Positions 9,479-18,916 of a stretch of 64,000 nt of DNA are shown one piece after another; positions within the stretch are counted from its first letter, which is position 1, and each line of letters starts with the position of its first letter. This DNA comes from Lewinellaceae bacterium (lineage in GTDB: Bacteria > Bacteroidota > Bacteroidia > Chitinophagales > Saprospiraceae): positions 62,001 through 126,000 of the forward strand of contig JACJYC010000008.1 in NCBI GenBank assembly GCA_020636325.1. Direction: 5' to 3'. The position numbers and the translations under genes are program-made. Below the pieces are notes generated by a model, which saw only the letters and a list, made by a program, of their open reading frames with translations, searched no databases and was not told the origin of the DNA.

Positions 9479-10831
9479 ATGGCCAGTCCGATATTGCTTT
9501 CCTTTCTCTTCCTCCTCCTGGGCCTTGCTATCGGCGCGCTTTCCGCATGGCTCGTCGCCAAAATGTGGCTGAAAGGCAATAGCCTCACGCGCAGCGAAAT
9601 CGAAACCGCCTACGTCAGCCGGGAATTGTACGAAAACCTTCAAAACCAGGCGGATATGGCCCGCGAAGACCTCATGGAACGCGAACAGGAAATTCGCAGC
9701 CTCACCGGGGAACTGGCCGCCAAGGTGCAGCAAATGGCCGGCCTCGAAGAAAAATGGCGGACCCAGCAAAGCGAGATCTCTGCATTGCAGGAACGCTCCA
9801 GAATGGAATTCGAGAACCTGGCCAACCGCCTCTTCGATGAAAAGAGCAAGGCATTTTCCGCCCAGAATCAGGAACAACTCCACCATATCCTAAGCCCCCT
9901 CCGCGAAAAAATAAAAACCTTTGAAGAAGGTATCGAAAAGCGTTTTCTGGAAGAAACCAAGGATCGCGTTTCGCTCAAAACTGAAATCGAACAGCTCCGC
10001 CAGCTCAACCAACAACTCAGCGCCGACGCCAACAACCTGGCCAGCGCCCTGAAAGGCGAAAGCAAAACCCAGGGCGATTGGGGAGAATTCCAGCTTGAAC
10101 TGCTCCTGGAACGGGCAGGCCTTGTCAGGGACGTCCACTTCAAAGTGCAAACTGCCTTCCGCGATGACGAAGGCAAACAAAAACGACCCGATTTTATTAT
10201 CCAGCTGCCGGAAGGCAAACACCTGGTGGTCGACTCAAAAGTGTCTCTGCGCGCCTACGAAAAATACTTTAACGCCGATTCTCCCGAAACCCAGGCCCAA
10301 CACCTCAAACACCATGTCGATAGCCTTCGCAATCACATCAAGGATCTGAGCGGCAAAAACTACCAACAACTCTACCAGATCAACGCTCCCGATTACCTGT
10401 TGCTATTTGTACCCATCGAACCCGCCCTGGGCATCGCGCTCCAACAGGATCAAAAACTATTCCTCGACGCCCTGGACCAGAATATCGTGCTGGTCACCAC
10501 TTCCACCTTGCTGGCGACCATGCGGACCGTTGCCTTCATCTGGCGGCAGGAAAAACAGAACCGCAGCGTCCTGGAGATCGCCAAACAAAGCGGCCTGCTG
10601 TACGACAAATTTGTCGCCTTCACGGAAGACCTCAAATCCATCGGTCTGCGGCTCGACTCGGCCCAGTCCGCCTACCATGACGCCATGAACAAGCTGGCTG
10701 AAGGCAAGCGATTCGGCGATACCCTCGTCGGCCGGGCTGAGAAAATCCGCCAACTCGGCGCCCGCGCCTCCAAAACCCTGCCTTCGGAATGGTTGGACAA
10801 AGATGAAGAGAACGGCGAAATCCAGCCCTAA
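9479..10831 (+). CDS. rmuC: DNA recombination protein RmuC
   Basis: RmuC-family protein, associated with limiting recombination at inverted repeats and predicted to have a PD-(D/E)XK-like nuclease fold. It has an N-terminal membrane helix (residues about 4-28), a long coiled coil rich in Glu/Gln/Lys to about residue 190, then the conserved domain: GDWGEFQLELLLERAGL, RPDFIIQLPEGKHLVVDSKVSL and DYLLLFVPIEPAL. The 450-residue length is normal. A TACCTTTG box at 9448-9455 could be its -7 element, but I see no matching -33. Its position next to a repeat island rich in palindromes is probably coincidental. Confidence 0.94.
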   Translation: MASPILLSFLFLLLGLAIGALSAWLVAKMWLKGNSLTRSEIETAYVSRELYENLQNQADMAREDLMEREQEIRSLTGELAAKVQQMAGLEEKWRTQQSEISALQERSRMEFENLANRLFDEKSKAFSAQNQEQLHHILSPLREKIKTFEEGIEKRFLEETKDRVSLKTEIEQLRQLNQQLSADANNLASALKGESKTQGDWGEFQLELLLERAGLVRDVHFKVQTAFRDDEGKQKRPDFIIQLPEGKHLVVDSKVSLRAYEKYFNADSPETQAQHLKHHVDSLRNHIKDLSGKNYQQLYQINAPDYLLLFVPIEPALGIALQQDQKLFLDALDQNIVLVTTSTLLATMRTVAFIWRQEKQNRSVLEIAKQSGLLYDKFVAFTEDLKSIGLRLDSAQSAYHDAMNKLAEGKRFGDTLVGRAEKIRQLGARASKTLPSEWLDKDEENGEIQP

Positions 10832-11529
10832 GCGCCAACTGAACACCACCCACCGATTCGGAATCTGCCTGGCCGGAGCCATCACATACCGGCCCTACAG
10901 GCCGGAAACGTAAAATGCAACCGGGGTGCTACCAACATGGCGGACCTAAAGGCCCGCAGCCATTAAGCACGGGCTCATTGACCTTTAACCTTTACATGGC
11001 GGACCTGATAGCCCGCGCGGTCGTTGTAAAATCGAAACATCGCCCTATCCCCCCTGACCCCCTCCTCCGCTGAAGCTACGGCGGGCGGAACCTGACCACT
11101 GTCAACTGTCAACTGTCAACTGACCACTGACCACTGCCAACTGCCAACTGTCAACTGCCAACTGCCAACTGCGGAAGGTTAACTTGCAACTTGTTTCATC
11201 GGACCGTGGCGCCCCGGGCCATCACATACCGGCCCTACAGGCCGGAAACGTAAAAATGCAACCGGGATGCTACCGACATGGCGGACCTAAAGGCCCGCAG
11301 CCATTAAGCACGGGCTCATTGACCTTTAACCTTTACATGGCGGACCTGATAGCCCGCGCGGTCGTTGTAAAATCGAAACATCGCCCTATCCCCCCTGACC
11401 CCCTCCTCCGCTGAAGCTACGGCGGGCGGAACCTGACCACTGTCAACTGTCAACTGTCAACTGCCAACTGCCAACTGCCAACTGCCAACTGACCACCTAT
11501 CTGCCTGTCGGCAGGCTGTCAACTAACCC
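10832..11529. repeat. Repeat island: 244-bp element in two direct copies plus heptamer arrays
   Basis: No gene is supported here. Segment 10879-11122 recurs at 11219-11463 with about three substitutions and one insertion, an offset of 340 bases. Each copy contains the palindrome CCGGCCCTACAGGCCGG, two further GGACCT(N)GGCCCG-like cores, a REP-like palindrome (about 11058-11094 and 11398-11435) and the start of a heptamer array. The arrays (11094-11172 and 11434-11522) are built of CAACTGT, CAACTGC and CCACTGA units. Short translations such as MADLIARAVVV appear in frame but repeat with the DNA element and are not treated as genes. Confidence 0.9.
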
Positions 11530-14500
11530 CTACCTCACCAAAACCACCTCCCCTTTAAAGACCTCCGATTTCCCGTCCAGGAACTCGATCTCCGCAAAAT
11601 AGACATACACACCCGCATTGAGTACCTGGCCGTTCAGCAGGCCGTCCCATCCGTCAGCGGGGTTATTGGGTTGGAAGTTCTGCCGTTGGAATACCATCGC
11701 TCCCGAACGGTTGAAGATGCGGAATTGCTTCACTGCGCTTACAGCATCATCCGAATAGATGGTAAATTGATCGTTGTTCCCGTCACCGTCGGGACTGAAG
11801 GCATTGGGTATGAAAATCCGCCGGTTTCGGTCGACACCGACGGCAATCGCGGCTGCCGTCCGGCAAAGGGAAACCGTATCGTATACTTCAACCTGGTAGA
11901 TCGCGGTTTCCAGCGGCCTGATCATAGCAATGTCGCCCGTCAGGGTATCGGTATGGCTCCAGGTGAATACCGCGGTTTCGCTGTTGGTCAGGGCTTGCAG
12001 CCGGATCATATCGCCCAGGTGGATCACCGTATCTGCCCCGAGGGTGGCCTCAAGAAACGGCGGACCGGAAACAGCGGCCGGGAATTCCTCCTCGCACCCT
12101 GCCATATCCTTCACGATCAGGGCATAATTGCCCTCGCGCAACCCGTTGAAATTCGGCGAGGCCTGGAAAATGACCCCATCGAGGGAATAAGCATACCCCG
12201 GTGTGCCGCCGGTCACGTTGACCGCCTGAACCAAGCCGCCGTTGGGCGGATCCAGGCAGGTAATGTCTTTGACGGTCACTTCCGCGGAAATCACAGGCGG
12301 TTCCGTCAGTTCGATCTCGCCGGATGTTTCGCAACCCTTTTCATTGGTTACCAGGAGCGAATAATGCCCCGCGCCAAGCCCTCCTGCGGAGGCCAGGCTC
12401 GTTCCGTTGCTCCATTGATAGGTCAGCGACTGGAACGGACCGGTGACGGTAGCGTTCAGGATGCCGTCTTCGTCGCCGGGGCAACTGATGGGCCGGTCGA
12501 TCTTAAGACCTACCTCCAACGGCTCCGAGGGCTGGGTGACCTGTACGATGGCCTGCGCCTCGCACCCTTTTTCATCGGCAACGGTTACGCTGTAAAAACC
12601 GGCGCTCAGGTTATCGATGACCGGGGTACTCCCGTTATTGTTCCATTGATAGGACGCGGCCGTACCGTTCTGGGTTTGTACGGTAGCCTGGCCGTCGGCG
12701 CCCTGATAGCAGGAAACGGGCTTGAGTTCGACGCCCGCTGCCAGCAACTGGAGCGGCTCGTTGATGTTGGCTACCATATTGGCCTTGCAGCCGTTGGCGT
12801 CGGTTACCTGGAGGGCGTAACCGCCCGGACCGCTGGCGCACAACTGGCCAAGCGAAGTAACCCCCGTGGCCCCCGTACTCCAGTCGAGGTCGTACGCGCC
12901 GGTACCCCCGGTAACGGCAACCGAAATCTCACCGTCGCAACCCGCATAACAGGTCACATCTTTCAACTCCGTCAGGTCGATCACCAATTCTTCCGGTTCG
13001 ACCACCTGGATGGTAAACAAAGTGTCGTCATACAGGTCGGCAATCCGGAAGGCGTATGCCCCCGCCGGCAGCCCTGTGATCTGAGCGGTTTCGCCGATGG
13101 CGCTGATCTGACCGCTGCCGTTGAGGGTATTGGCGCTGTTTTGCCAGGTATAGGTATAAGGCGGAAACCCGTTGAGCATCGAAAAACTGATGGCCCCGTT
13201 GTTGTCGCCGTAGCATTTCAAGGTGTCGCTTATCACTTCGGGGATGATCTGCCTGACGAATTCCACATCAATGCACTCAATGGTTTCACACCCGTTGGAG
13301 TCGGTAATGGTGACGCAGCATTGCTCTCCGCCGACGAGCGTGTTATTTTGGGAGGCTGTACTCCCGTTACACCATTGAAAGACATAATTCCCGGTTCCGC
13401 CGGTAGCGCTGACCACGGCCTGTCCGTTGGCCGCTCCTTCTGCAAGCGCCGGGCTCAACAGGGTTAACCCGGCTTGCAGCGGAGGTAAAACGGTGATGTT
13501 GGAAAGTACAATGCTGTCGCAGCCCGCGAAAAGCTGGAGCGTATCGGCATAGTTGCCGGTCTGGGAATAGGTATGCGGACCCACCTTGATGCTTTGGCCG
13601 GCACACAGTACGGTATCGATGGTGGTGACGGGGGTGATGTCGCCGCCGTCGGAAACAGTAAGGGTAAACAATCCGCGCGCCGCATCCCCTGAACCGTCGA
13701 CCAGCATGAAGTACCGCGTATTCGGGAACAGGCAGGTAAGCTCCATGGTCTCATCCAGCGCGTCTTCTTCATATTGGCTGGCGATGTGCGCGTAACCCCC
13801 GGTACAGGTGCCGTTGAAAGACCGGTAAACGGCCAGCTGGACGCCGATCGGCTGGATCACCGTATCGCTGACCCCCTCAATGATCACGTGACCCGATGGA
13901 GGCGTAATGAAGCTGAACCAGACGGAGTGCTGGCTGACAAAAGCCTGAACGAATGGATCCTGCGCGGAGGTCCCGCAAAAATTGGTGCGCCAGCCGTCGA
14001 GACTGACGGAGCCTCCTTCCGGAATCTGCCCCATGTCCTCGAATTCGCACCGAAGGTCGCCGCCCTCGATGACGCCGATATCCGTAACCTGGATGCCGAA
14101 GGGACCGCGGGTCGACTGGACGCCGTCGGACCCCCCGTCGACCAGGATGAAAATATTGGTATTGGGCGGCATGCAGCGAAGCCGCAGTTGCCCGTCGGGG
14201 GTATTGGCCTGTGACACCCCGGTGATGAAGTTCAGGGCGCCGCTGCACAGGCCGTTGCTGCTCATGAAGGCGGCGATCTGTGCGTCGAATTCGTCTCCGG
14301 AATTCAGCGGATCACCGACTACGTCGACTATGATCAGGCTGCTGGGGTCGGGCCCCGTATTGAAAGTGAACCAGACGCCGGCATCATTGAAGAAGGATCC
14401 GAGGGTAGCCGGATCGGGCTCCCCGGTATTGGTGGCGCAACTGTTGTCAAAGATGGTGGTCAGGGTATCGCCCAGCTGCCCCCCGAAAGCCAGTACGCCC

Positions 14501-15015
14501 AGGTTGGCGGCCTGACAAGGCAGGTCGTTGTCGGCGATATAGCTGTCGAGGAACAAGGTGAAGCCGGCAGAGCCGCCCGAGCTCAACCCCGCTGGAAGGC
14601 TGATGGTATGGGCGATGCTGTCGCCCAGCGCCGGAAGGGTGAAATCCTGACAGATGGTTTCTTCGCAGTCCGGAACGATGTCGCAGGTAATGTCGGGTAG
14701 AATCCCGTCATTTTCAAAGGCCCTGAAACATACGTTAATGGTGGCCGGAAGATCGGCCGGACAATTGAACGCGGCCTGGTATTGTTCGTAGGGCGGATTT
14801 TCGAAACAATTGCCGGTCACTGGGAAATTCACCCAGTTGCCGCCTTCGACCGCTACGCTCCACATGGGGTCGGGGGCGCCGATGAGGTCATCGCAAGTTG
14901 TGGTGGAAGACCCGCTGTCGACACGAAGCCGAAGGGTGATCTGGGAAGTCGCCGGTAGGGAAATCGCCGTCAACAGCGCAATAAGGCCTGATGAAGTCAG
15001 AATATGTTTTGTCAT
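11530..15015 (-). CDS. SprB-repeat surface adhesin with type B gliding/T9SS C-terminal domain
   Basis: Large secreted surface protein (1161 residues) likely displayed by the type IX secretion/gliding machinery. An N-terminal signal peptide ends near TSQ (residues 1-25). The first 450 residues contain two CHU-like modules with paired ANTDGQ/PNTRYFMLVDG segments. From about residue 500 to 950 there are at least six SprB-type repeats, recognisable by (V/I)TD(S/A/E)(N/K)GCE endings and CYGxxDGxxxVxxxG starts. The C terminus has the type B signature IFIPNAFSPDGDGNNDQF and ends VFKGEVVLVR. Cys-rich repeats suggest disulfides or calcium-stabilised beta domains. The ligand is unknown. Confidence 0.92.
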   Translation of the reverse strand: MTKHILTSSGLIALLTAISLPATSQITLRLRVDSGSSTTTCDDLIGAPDPMWSVAVEGGNWVNFPVTGNCFENPPYEQYQAAFNCPADLPATINVCFRAFENDGILPDITCDIVPDCEETICQDFTLPALGDSIAHTISLPAGLSSGGSAGFTLFLDSYIADNDLPCQAANLGVLAFGGQLGDTLTTIFDNSCATNTGEPDPATLGSFFNDAGVWFTFNTGPDPSSLIIVDVVGDPLNSGDEFDAQIAAFMSSNGLCSGALNFITGVSQANTPDGQLRLRCMPPNTNIFILVDGGSDGVQSTRGPFGIQVTDIGVIEGGDLRCEFEDMGQIPEGGSVSLDGWRTNFCGTSAQDPFVQAFVSQHSVWFSFITPPSGHVIIEGVSDTVIQPIGVQLAVYRSFNGTCTGGYAHIASQYEEDALDETMELTCLFPNTRYFMLVDGSGDAARGLFTLTVSDGGDITPVTTIDTVLCAGQSIKVGPHTYSQTGNYADTLQLFAGCDSIVLSNITVLPPLQAGLTLLSPALAEGAANGQAVVSATGGTGNYVFQWCNGSTASQNNTLVGGEQCCVTITDSNGCETIECIDVEFVRQIIPEVISDTLKCYGDNNGAISFSMLNGFPPYTYTWQNSANTLNGSGQISAIGETAQITGLPAGAYAFRIADLYDDTLFTIQVVEPEELVIDLTELKDVTCYAGCDGEISVAVTGGTGAYDLDWSTGATGVTSLGQLCASGPGGYALQVTDANGCKANMVANINEPLQLLAAGVELKPVSCYQGADGQATVQTQNGTAASYQWNNNGSTPVIDNLSAGFYSVTVADEKGCEAQAIVQVTQPSEPLEVGLKIDRPISCPGDEDGILNATVTGPFQSLTYQWSNGTSLASAGGLGAGHYSLLVTNEKGCETSGEIELTEPPVISAEVTVKDITCLDPPNGGLVQAVNVTGGTPGYAYSLDGVIFQASPNFNGLREGNYALIVKDMAGCEEEFPAAVSGPPFLEATLGADTVIHLGDMIRLQALTNSETAVFTWSHTDTLTGDIAMIRPLETAIYQVEVYDTVSLCRTAAAIAVGVDRNRRIFIPNAFSPDGDGNNDQFTIYSDDAVSAVKQFRIFNRSGAMVFQRQNFQPNNPADGWDGLLNGQVLNAGVYVYFAEIEFLDGKSEVFKGEVVLVR

Positions 15016-15154
15016 GCGAAAATTGTAAATTCAACCAAATCCGGGTGTTTGGCGCATCGAAGGGATGCTTTCCAGCAGGCAAAAAAAGAAGAAATGCAGG
15101 ATATTTCCTGATAGAAGAGGTTGTAGGACAGTTGCTAATTCATATAAGGCGGGA

Positions 15155-15185
15155 CAAATTTAAGCGAAATTTGACAAGAATGCAA
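15155..15185 (-). promoter_or_regulatory. Promoter of the SprB-repeat adhesin gene
   Basis: On the minus strand, TTG (complement of 15183-15185), a 20-base spacer and TAAATTTG (complement of 15155-15162) match the Bacteroidota promoter consensus. Transcription would start near 15148, leaving a leader of about 130 bases before the ATG at 15015. Confidence 0.55.
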
Positions 15186-15212
15186 GTTTTTCATGCACAA
15201 CCTTGCCGCTGA

Positions 15213-16163
15213 TCACCGGATTTCATCGTTCTTATCGGCAGCCCGAATCCCGTTGGTGTCCGATTGAATCGGGGGCCGGCAGTTGCAATACCCTTCCCCG
15301 AACGGGCAGTTTTCCGGCAGACCCTTGCAAAATACAAAGATCTGCTTTTGGGCCGGCAGGGATTTGAGCTTATAATCCCAAAACCGCAAAAGCGTCTCAA
15401 ACTGCATTTCTACCGGTAAATTCTCAGGGAAGCTGGGGATAAGCCCATGGGCAGACCAGAGCCTGATCATGGTTTTCACCAGGTTTTGGCGATCGATCAG
15501 CGACAACTCGCGTACACCTGGAAATTCTTTGCGATCGATACCGAACCAGGCGCCCAGACTTTGTTTTTTGTTGGGTTTGTGAATCTGCCATTCCAGAAAA
15601 TTTCCGGGCGCTTGCGCGGCGATCCTTTTTTCCATTTTTTCGGTCAGGCCGCGGAGTTTCCGGGCGCCGGAGGGTTTGCTTTTCAGGCTTGAAATTTCCG
15701 TTTCCGTTGTAATCAGCGGCCCGTCTTCGGGTTTGAAGGACTTCAGGCAACTGCAATAGTCATGACCGAAGGGGCAGGATTCGGGGTTGAAATCGCAAAA
15801 TTCAATGTGGAAAAAGCCGTATTCCATGGTAGGCGTTTCCCGTTCGAGGGCTTCTATCAGCAGGTCGTACCTTTGGGTTAAAGGCAGATTTTTGGGGAAC
15901 TCCGGGATGAAGTGAAATTTATACCACAATTGTTCCAATGCGGCAACCAGCCGGCCAAGCTCTTCTTCCGACCACACGATCGCCGGCGGAAAGTCTTCAC
16001 GGGACAGACTGAATTGTTCGGCCATCGTTTCCAGCGGCTCACCGGCTAACCAGGCTTCAACGCCCGGCGGGAGGATCTCCTCGTCTTTCCGTGGTAGTTG
16101 CGGTTCGCGGCGTTCGGAGGCTTCCTGGATGTCTCGCAGCAGATGCGGGAAATAAGGATGCAT
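15213..16163 (-). CDS. Unknown protein with duplicated C-X6-C-P-F-G-X3-Y-C-X-C module
   Basis: I do not recognise a named family. The start at 16163 (MHPYFPHLLRDI) is preferred over 16211 because the extra 16 residues have no clear counterpart. The protein is an internal duplication. Both halves share a helical block (EQLWYKFHFIPEFPKNLPLTQR and IRLWSAHGLIPSFPENLPVEMQ) followed by four cysteines with identical spacing: Cys123, 130, 137, 139 and Cys279, 286, 293, 295 in the 316-residue form. Each set includes CPFG(H/E)xYCxC. The spacing suggests metal or Fe-S binding in the cytoplasm (no signal peptide). It stands alone between two divergently unrelated genes. Confidence 0.8.
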   Translation of the reverse strand: MHPYFPHLLRDIQEASERREPQLPRKDEEILPPGVEAWLAGEPLETMAEQFSLSREDFPPAIVWSEEELGRLVAALEQLWYKFHFIPEFPKNLPLTQRYDLLIEALERETPTMEYGFFHIEFCDFNPESCPFGHDYCSCLKSFKPEDGPLITTETEISSLKSKPSGARKLRGLTEKMEKRIAAQAPGNFLEWQIHKPNKKQSLGAWFGIDRKEFPGVRELSLIDRQNLVKTMIRLWSAHGLIPSFPENLPVEMQFETLLRFWDYKLKSLPAQKQIFVFCKGLPENCPFGEGYCNCRPPIQSDTNGIRAADKNDEIR

Positions 16164-16248
16164 GCCTTTTGGCGGCTTTTTGCTAAGCAAGATACAAATT
16201 ATTGCCAACAATTCCTAAACGAATGTCAATAAATATTATCTGTTGGTT

Positions 16249-16941
16249 TTAAAAGGTATACCCTAACTCAACTCCGGCAGCAATGAGCCTTGCACGGGTC
16301 TCATTGGTGCGGTACACATCGGAAAGGTAATAATCCATTTTTGCATTCAGGGTAATGCCCGCGAATTGCCCTGTACCCGCGCGTATCCCCAGGCCGAATG
16401 TCGCCAGGCCGGCCACCTTGTCGGGGTCTTCCAGGAACGGGTTGATCGCCGAATCAGAGGAGGCTGTCTGGCAGGCAAAGAACCGGGCATCCTGCGCGTC
16501 CTTGACCCAGAATAAACCCTTGCCGCCTACTTTCAGGAACAGGTGGTTTTCCTGCCCGACCAGCCGGATACGCGCTTCAACGGGGATGCCGATGAACTGC
16601 CGGGTATAGTCGCCGTCTATCCAGGAGTTGGTGACGATAAACCCTCCGTTCCCATCGTGATCGCAGCCGAAGGTAATGGATTCGTAATCAATTACGCTGA
16701 ACCGGACAGCCTGGTAGTCGATCCCGGTAACAAACTGAAGCCGGGACCGGCCGGAAAAAAACACGCGCAATCCGCCTGAATAGGAGATCTCGCCCGAACC
16801 TTCGCCGGGATTTCCCTTTTCCAGTAATGCTTTAGGAAAATCAAGGCTTGCATTGAGCCCGAAACCAATTCGCCGGACCTGGGCGTGAACCCCTTGAAAA
16901 ACAACAACAAGGAATAGAAGGGTAATCAGGTTAGCTTTCAT
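16249..16941 (-). CDS. Outer-membrane beta-barrel protein (PorT/OMP_b-brl-like)
   Basis: A signal peptide (MKANLITLLFLVVVFQGVHAQ) is followed by about 210 residues of alternating hydrophobic and polar strands: GFGLNASLDFPKAL, GGLRVFFSGRSRLQFVTGIDYQ, FIGIPVEARIRL and a C-terminal aromatic end RLIAAGVELGYTF typical of outer-membrane barrels. Two internal Cys-containing loops lie near residues 95 and 155. It is probably an 8- to 10-stranded barrel; no transported substrate can be assigned. It is in the same direction as radC upstream but separated by about 80 bases. Confidence 0.82.
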   Translation of the reverse strand: MKANLITLLFLVVVFQGVHAQVRRIGFGLNASLDFPKALLEKGNPGEGSGEISYSGGLRVFFSGRSRLQFVTGIDYQAVRFSVIDYESITFGCDHDGNGGFIVTNSWIDGDYTRQFIGIPVEARIRLVGQENHLFLKVGGKGLFWVKDAQDARFFACQTASSDSAINPFLEDPDKVAGLATFGLGIRAGTGQFAGITLNAKMDYYLSDVYRTNETRARLIAAGVELGYTF

Positions 16942-17019
16942 GCCGGATATTTTGTTTGAAAATGATCAACATAGGCTAATAACCGGTTTTTAAAACGATT
17001 ATTGACCGCGCCATTTTTT

Positions 17020-17766
17020 TTAACTTATCAGATCGTGATCCGTAAAGCTGAAAAATCCCTTGTCGGTAATGATCAGGTGGTCAAGTATGTTAATATCCAG
17101 CGTTTTTCCGGCGGCTGTCAGCTTCCGGGTCAGTTCGATATCCTGAGGGCTTGGGTCGAGGCTGCCGGAGGGATGATTGTGATAAAGGATCATTGCGGAA
17201 GCCTGGTATTGCAGGGCTTTTTTGAAGACGATCTTGGCGTCGACAACCGTGCCGTGCACGCCGCCGACGCTGATCTGTTCCTTTCCGATGATGTGGTTGC
17301 CGCGGTTGAGCAGCAGGATCCAGAATTCTTCGTGGCCCAGGTCGAGCAATTGGGCGGCCATGGCGGTAAAGGCGTCTTCGCTGGACCGGATAACGGTTGG
17401 TTCGCGGGCGGGTTGCGCATGTCTGCGGCGGCCGACTTCCAGCGCTGCCGCAATGGCAATGGCCTTGGCATGACCGATGCCTTTGATGGCGGTCAGCTCC
17501 CGGATGGAACGGCGACCGAGCTCATGGAGGTCATTCCCGACGAAATTCAGGAGGCGCTGCGCCAGCCCGACAGCTGTTTCGCTTCGGGTGCCCGAACCCA
17601 GCAGAATGGCCAGCAGCTCGGCATCGCTGAGTTGACGGCTGCCTTTTTGCATCAGTTTTTCCCGGGGGCGATCGCCCTCAGCCCAGGATTTGATGGTCAG
17701 TGCGGTATCCGGATAGGGGAAAACGACGTCGGCAACCCGGTTTTCAGTGCGGTGATCAGTGTCCAT
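17020..17766 (-). CDS. radC: DNA repair protein RadC (JAB/MPN domain)
   Basis: RadC-family protein with a helix-hairpin-helix segment (RELTAIKGIGHAKAIAIAAALE, about residues 89-110) and a JAB1/MPN metalloprotease-like domain with YHNHPSGSLDPS (His196, His198 and the downstream Asp as zinc ligands). The start at 17766 (MDTDHRTENR) gives 248 residues. An in-frame ATG at 17814 would add 16 residues and cannot be excluded. The historical repair role of RadC is doubtful and its biochemical function is still unsettled. The gene is transcribed away from rnpA. Confidence 0.93.
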   Translation of the reverse strand: MDTDHRTENRVADVVFPYPDTALTIKSWAEGDRPREKLMQKGSRQLSDAELLAILLGSGTRSETAVGLAQRLLNFVGNDLHELGRRSIRELTAIKGIGHAKAIAIAAALEVGRRRHAQPAREPTVIRSSEDAFTAMAAQLLDLGHEEFWILLLNRGNHIIGKEQISVGGVHGTVVDAKIVFKKALQYQASAMILYHNHPSGSLDPSPQDIELTRKLTAAGKTLDINILDHLIITDKGFFSFTDHDLIS

Positions 17767-17928
17767 AATGCCGGGGTTGGTTGATGGGTGATTTGAAAAA
17801 TGGGACTTTTTCAAAAAATAGGTTCGATTTTTCCATCTTTGTACTAAGGTTTCAGGTGAGAGAATGCACGTTCAAACCGCAATATACGTCAACCTGACAT
17901 TTAAATACAAATTTATTCATAATTTTTT

Positions 17929-18324
17929 TTGAAAAACTTTTCGTTTAAAAAAGAAGAGCGCCTGACCAGCACCAAGGTCATCGGCCGGATGTTCAAGGAA
18001 GGGCAATCCTTCGGGCAATACCCTTTGCGATTGGTTTGGCTGCCGCAGGGATCGGATAGCCCTGTCCCCCTGCAAGTTGTGGTCAGCGTTCCCAAGAAGC
18101 GGTTTAAAAAGGCGGTGGACCGCAACCGGATCAGGCGCCGGGTCAAGGAAGCCTATCGCCTGAACAAAGGCCGGATTTACCAACGCCTCGACGGGCGCGG
18201 CGCCCGGTTCGCCCTGATGATCATTTACACCGGCCAGGAGGAGATGTCCTTTGAGGTGATCGACCAGGCTATGCGTCAGATGTTGGCCCGCTTTCTGAAA
18301 AAGACCGCCGAAACAACCAATTGA
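17929..18324 (+). CDS. rnpA: Ribonuclease P protein component
   Basis: Protein subunit of RNase P, which matures tRNA 5' ends together with the rnpB RNA. The 131-residue product has the RNR signature KKRFKKAVDRNRIRRRVKEAYRLNK (about residues 61-85) and the usual N-terminal FKKEERLTSTKVIGRMF. No ATG fits, and the start is a TTG at 17929 placed directly after an AT-rich stretch. rpmH, which often precedes rnpA, is not upstream. A secreted hypothetical gene follows after 42 bases in the same direction. Confidence 0.93.
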   Translation: MKNFSFKKEERLTSTKVIGRMFKEGQSFGQYPLRLVWLPQGSDSPVPLQVVVSVPKKRFKKAVDRNRIRRRVKEAYRLNKGRIYQRLDGRGARFALMIIYTGQEEMSFEVIDQAMRQMLARFLKKTAETTN

Positions 18325-18366
18325 CAGAACTGTTAATCTTTATTAAAACATGAAACCATCCGGAAT

Positions 18367-18864
18367 ATGACCGCCAAACTTTTACTGTTCACCCTGTGCA
18401 TCCTGTTAACCGGGCATTATCTGAACGCCCAGCAAATGCTTTCCCTTGAAAAATACGGCAGCCCCAAAACCAAAAAATTCCTGGCAGGGCAGGGGATCTC
18501 CTACCAGTTGAAAGGCCAGGAAGGGTGGTTTGACAGCGTGATCGAAGGCTTCCGTATGGATCAGAATTCCATTATTCTGGGCGACCGGTATGTCAAGGTC
18601 GATGATATTTCAATGTTGCGCTTCCAGCGGTCCTGGCCCAAAGCAACCAGCATTTCCCTCTACACCTTCGGGGTCAGCTGGTCGGGGCTGGCCCTCGTCG
18701 GGACCCTTACCGACGGCAACCCCTCCACCAACTACCGCTGGAGCGACGCCGTTATATCGGGCACCTCGCTTGCATTGGGTTTCGCCTTTTCCAGGATCGG
18801 TCCATTCCGCAAGATAAAAATCGGCGACCGGCGGAAGTTGCGCCTGATCGATGTGACGTTCTAA
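18367..18864 (+). CDS. Secreted hypothetical protein, 165 aa
   Basis: Unrecognised family. The signal peptide MTAKLLLFTLCILLTGHYLNAQ is followed by a segment with KYGSPKTKKFLAGQGISYQLKGQEGWFDSVIEGF and DRYVKVDDISMLRF. Two hydrophobic stretches (about residues 97-118 and 127-142) could be membrane segments or the core of a small fold. The pattern resembles small Bacteroidota envelope proteins that contain a bulky-residue beta domain. It follows rnpA by 42 bases and may be cotranscribed with it. Confidence 0.72.
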   Translation: MTAKLLLFTLCILLTGHYLNAQQMLSLEKYGSPKTKKFLAGQGISYQLKGQEGWFDSVIEGFRMDQNSIILGDRYVKVDDISMLRFQRSWPKATSISLYTFGVSWSGLALVGTLTDGNPSTNYRWSDAVISGTSLALGFAFSRIGPFRKIKIGDRRKLRLIDVTF

Positions 18865-18916
18865 CAGAGACTATGGCAGAGGACGTAAGTTAGATCAGGA
18901 ACTTTCCAGTTTCTCG

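Noticed and set aside
10879..11414. Repeated small frames beginning MADL(I/T)ARA at 11.0, 11.3, 60.9 and 61.1 kb
   Set aside because: They recur because the DNA element recurs; they lack a consistent end, and the context is a palindrome-rich non-coding repeat.
11671..13467. 598-codon plus-strand open frame
   Set aside because: Antisense to the SprB-repeat adhesin, whose motifs are unmistakable; the plus frame has no recognisable features.
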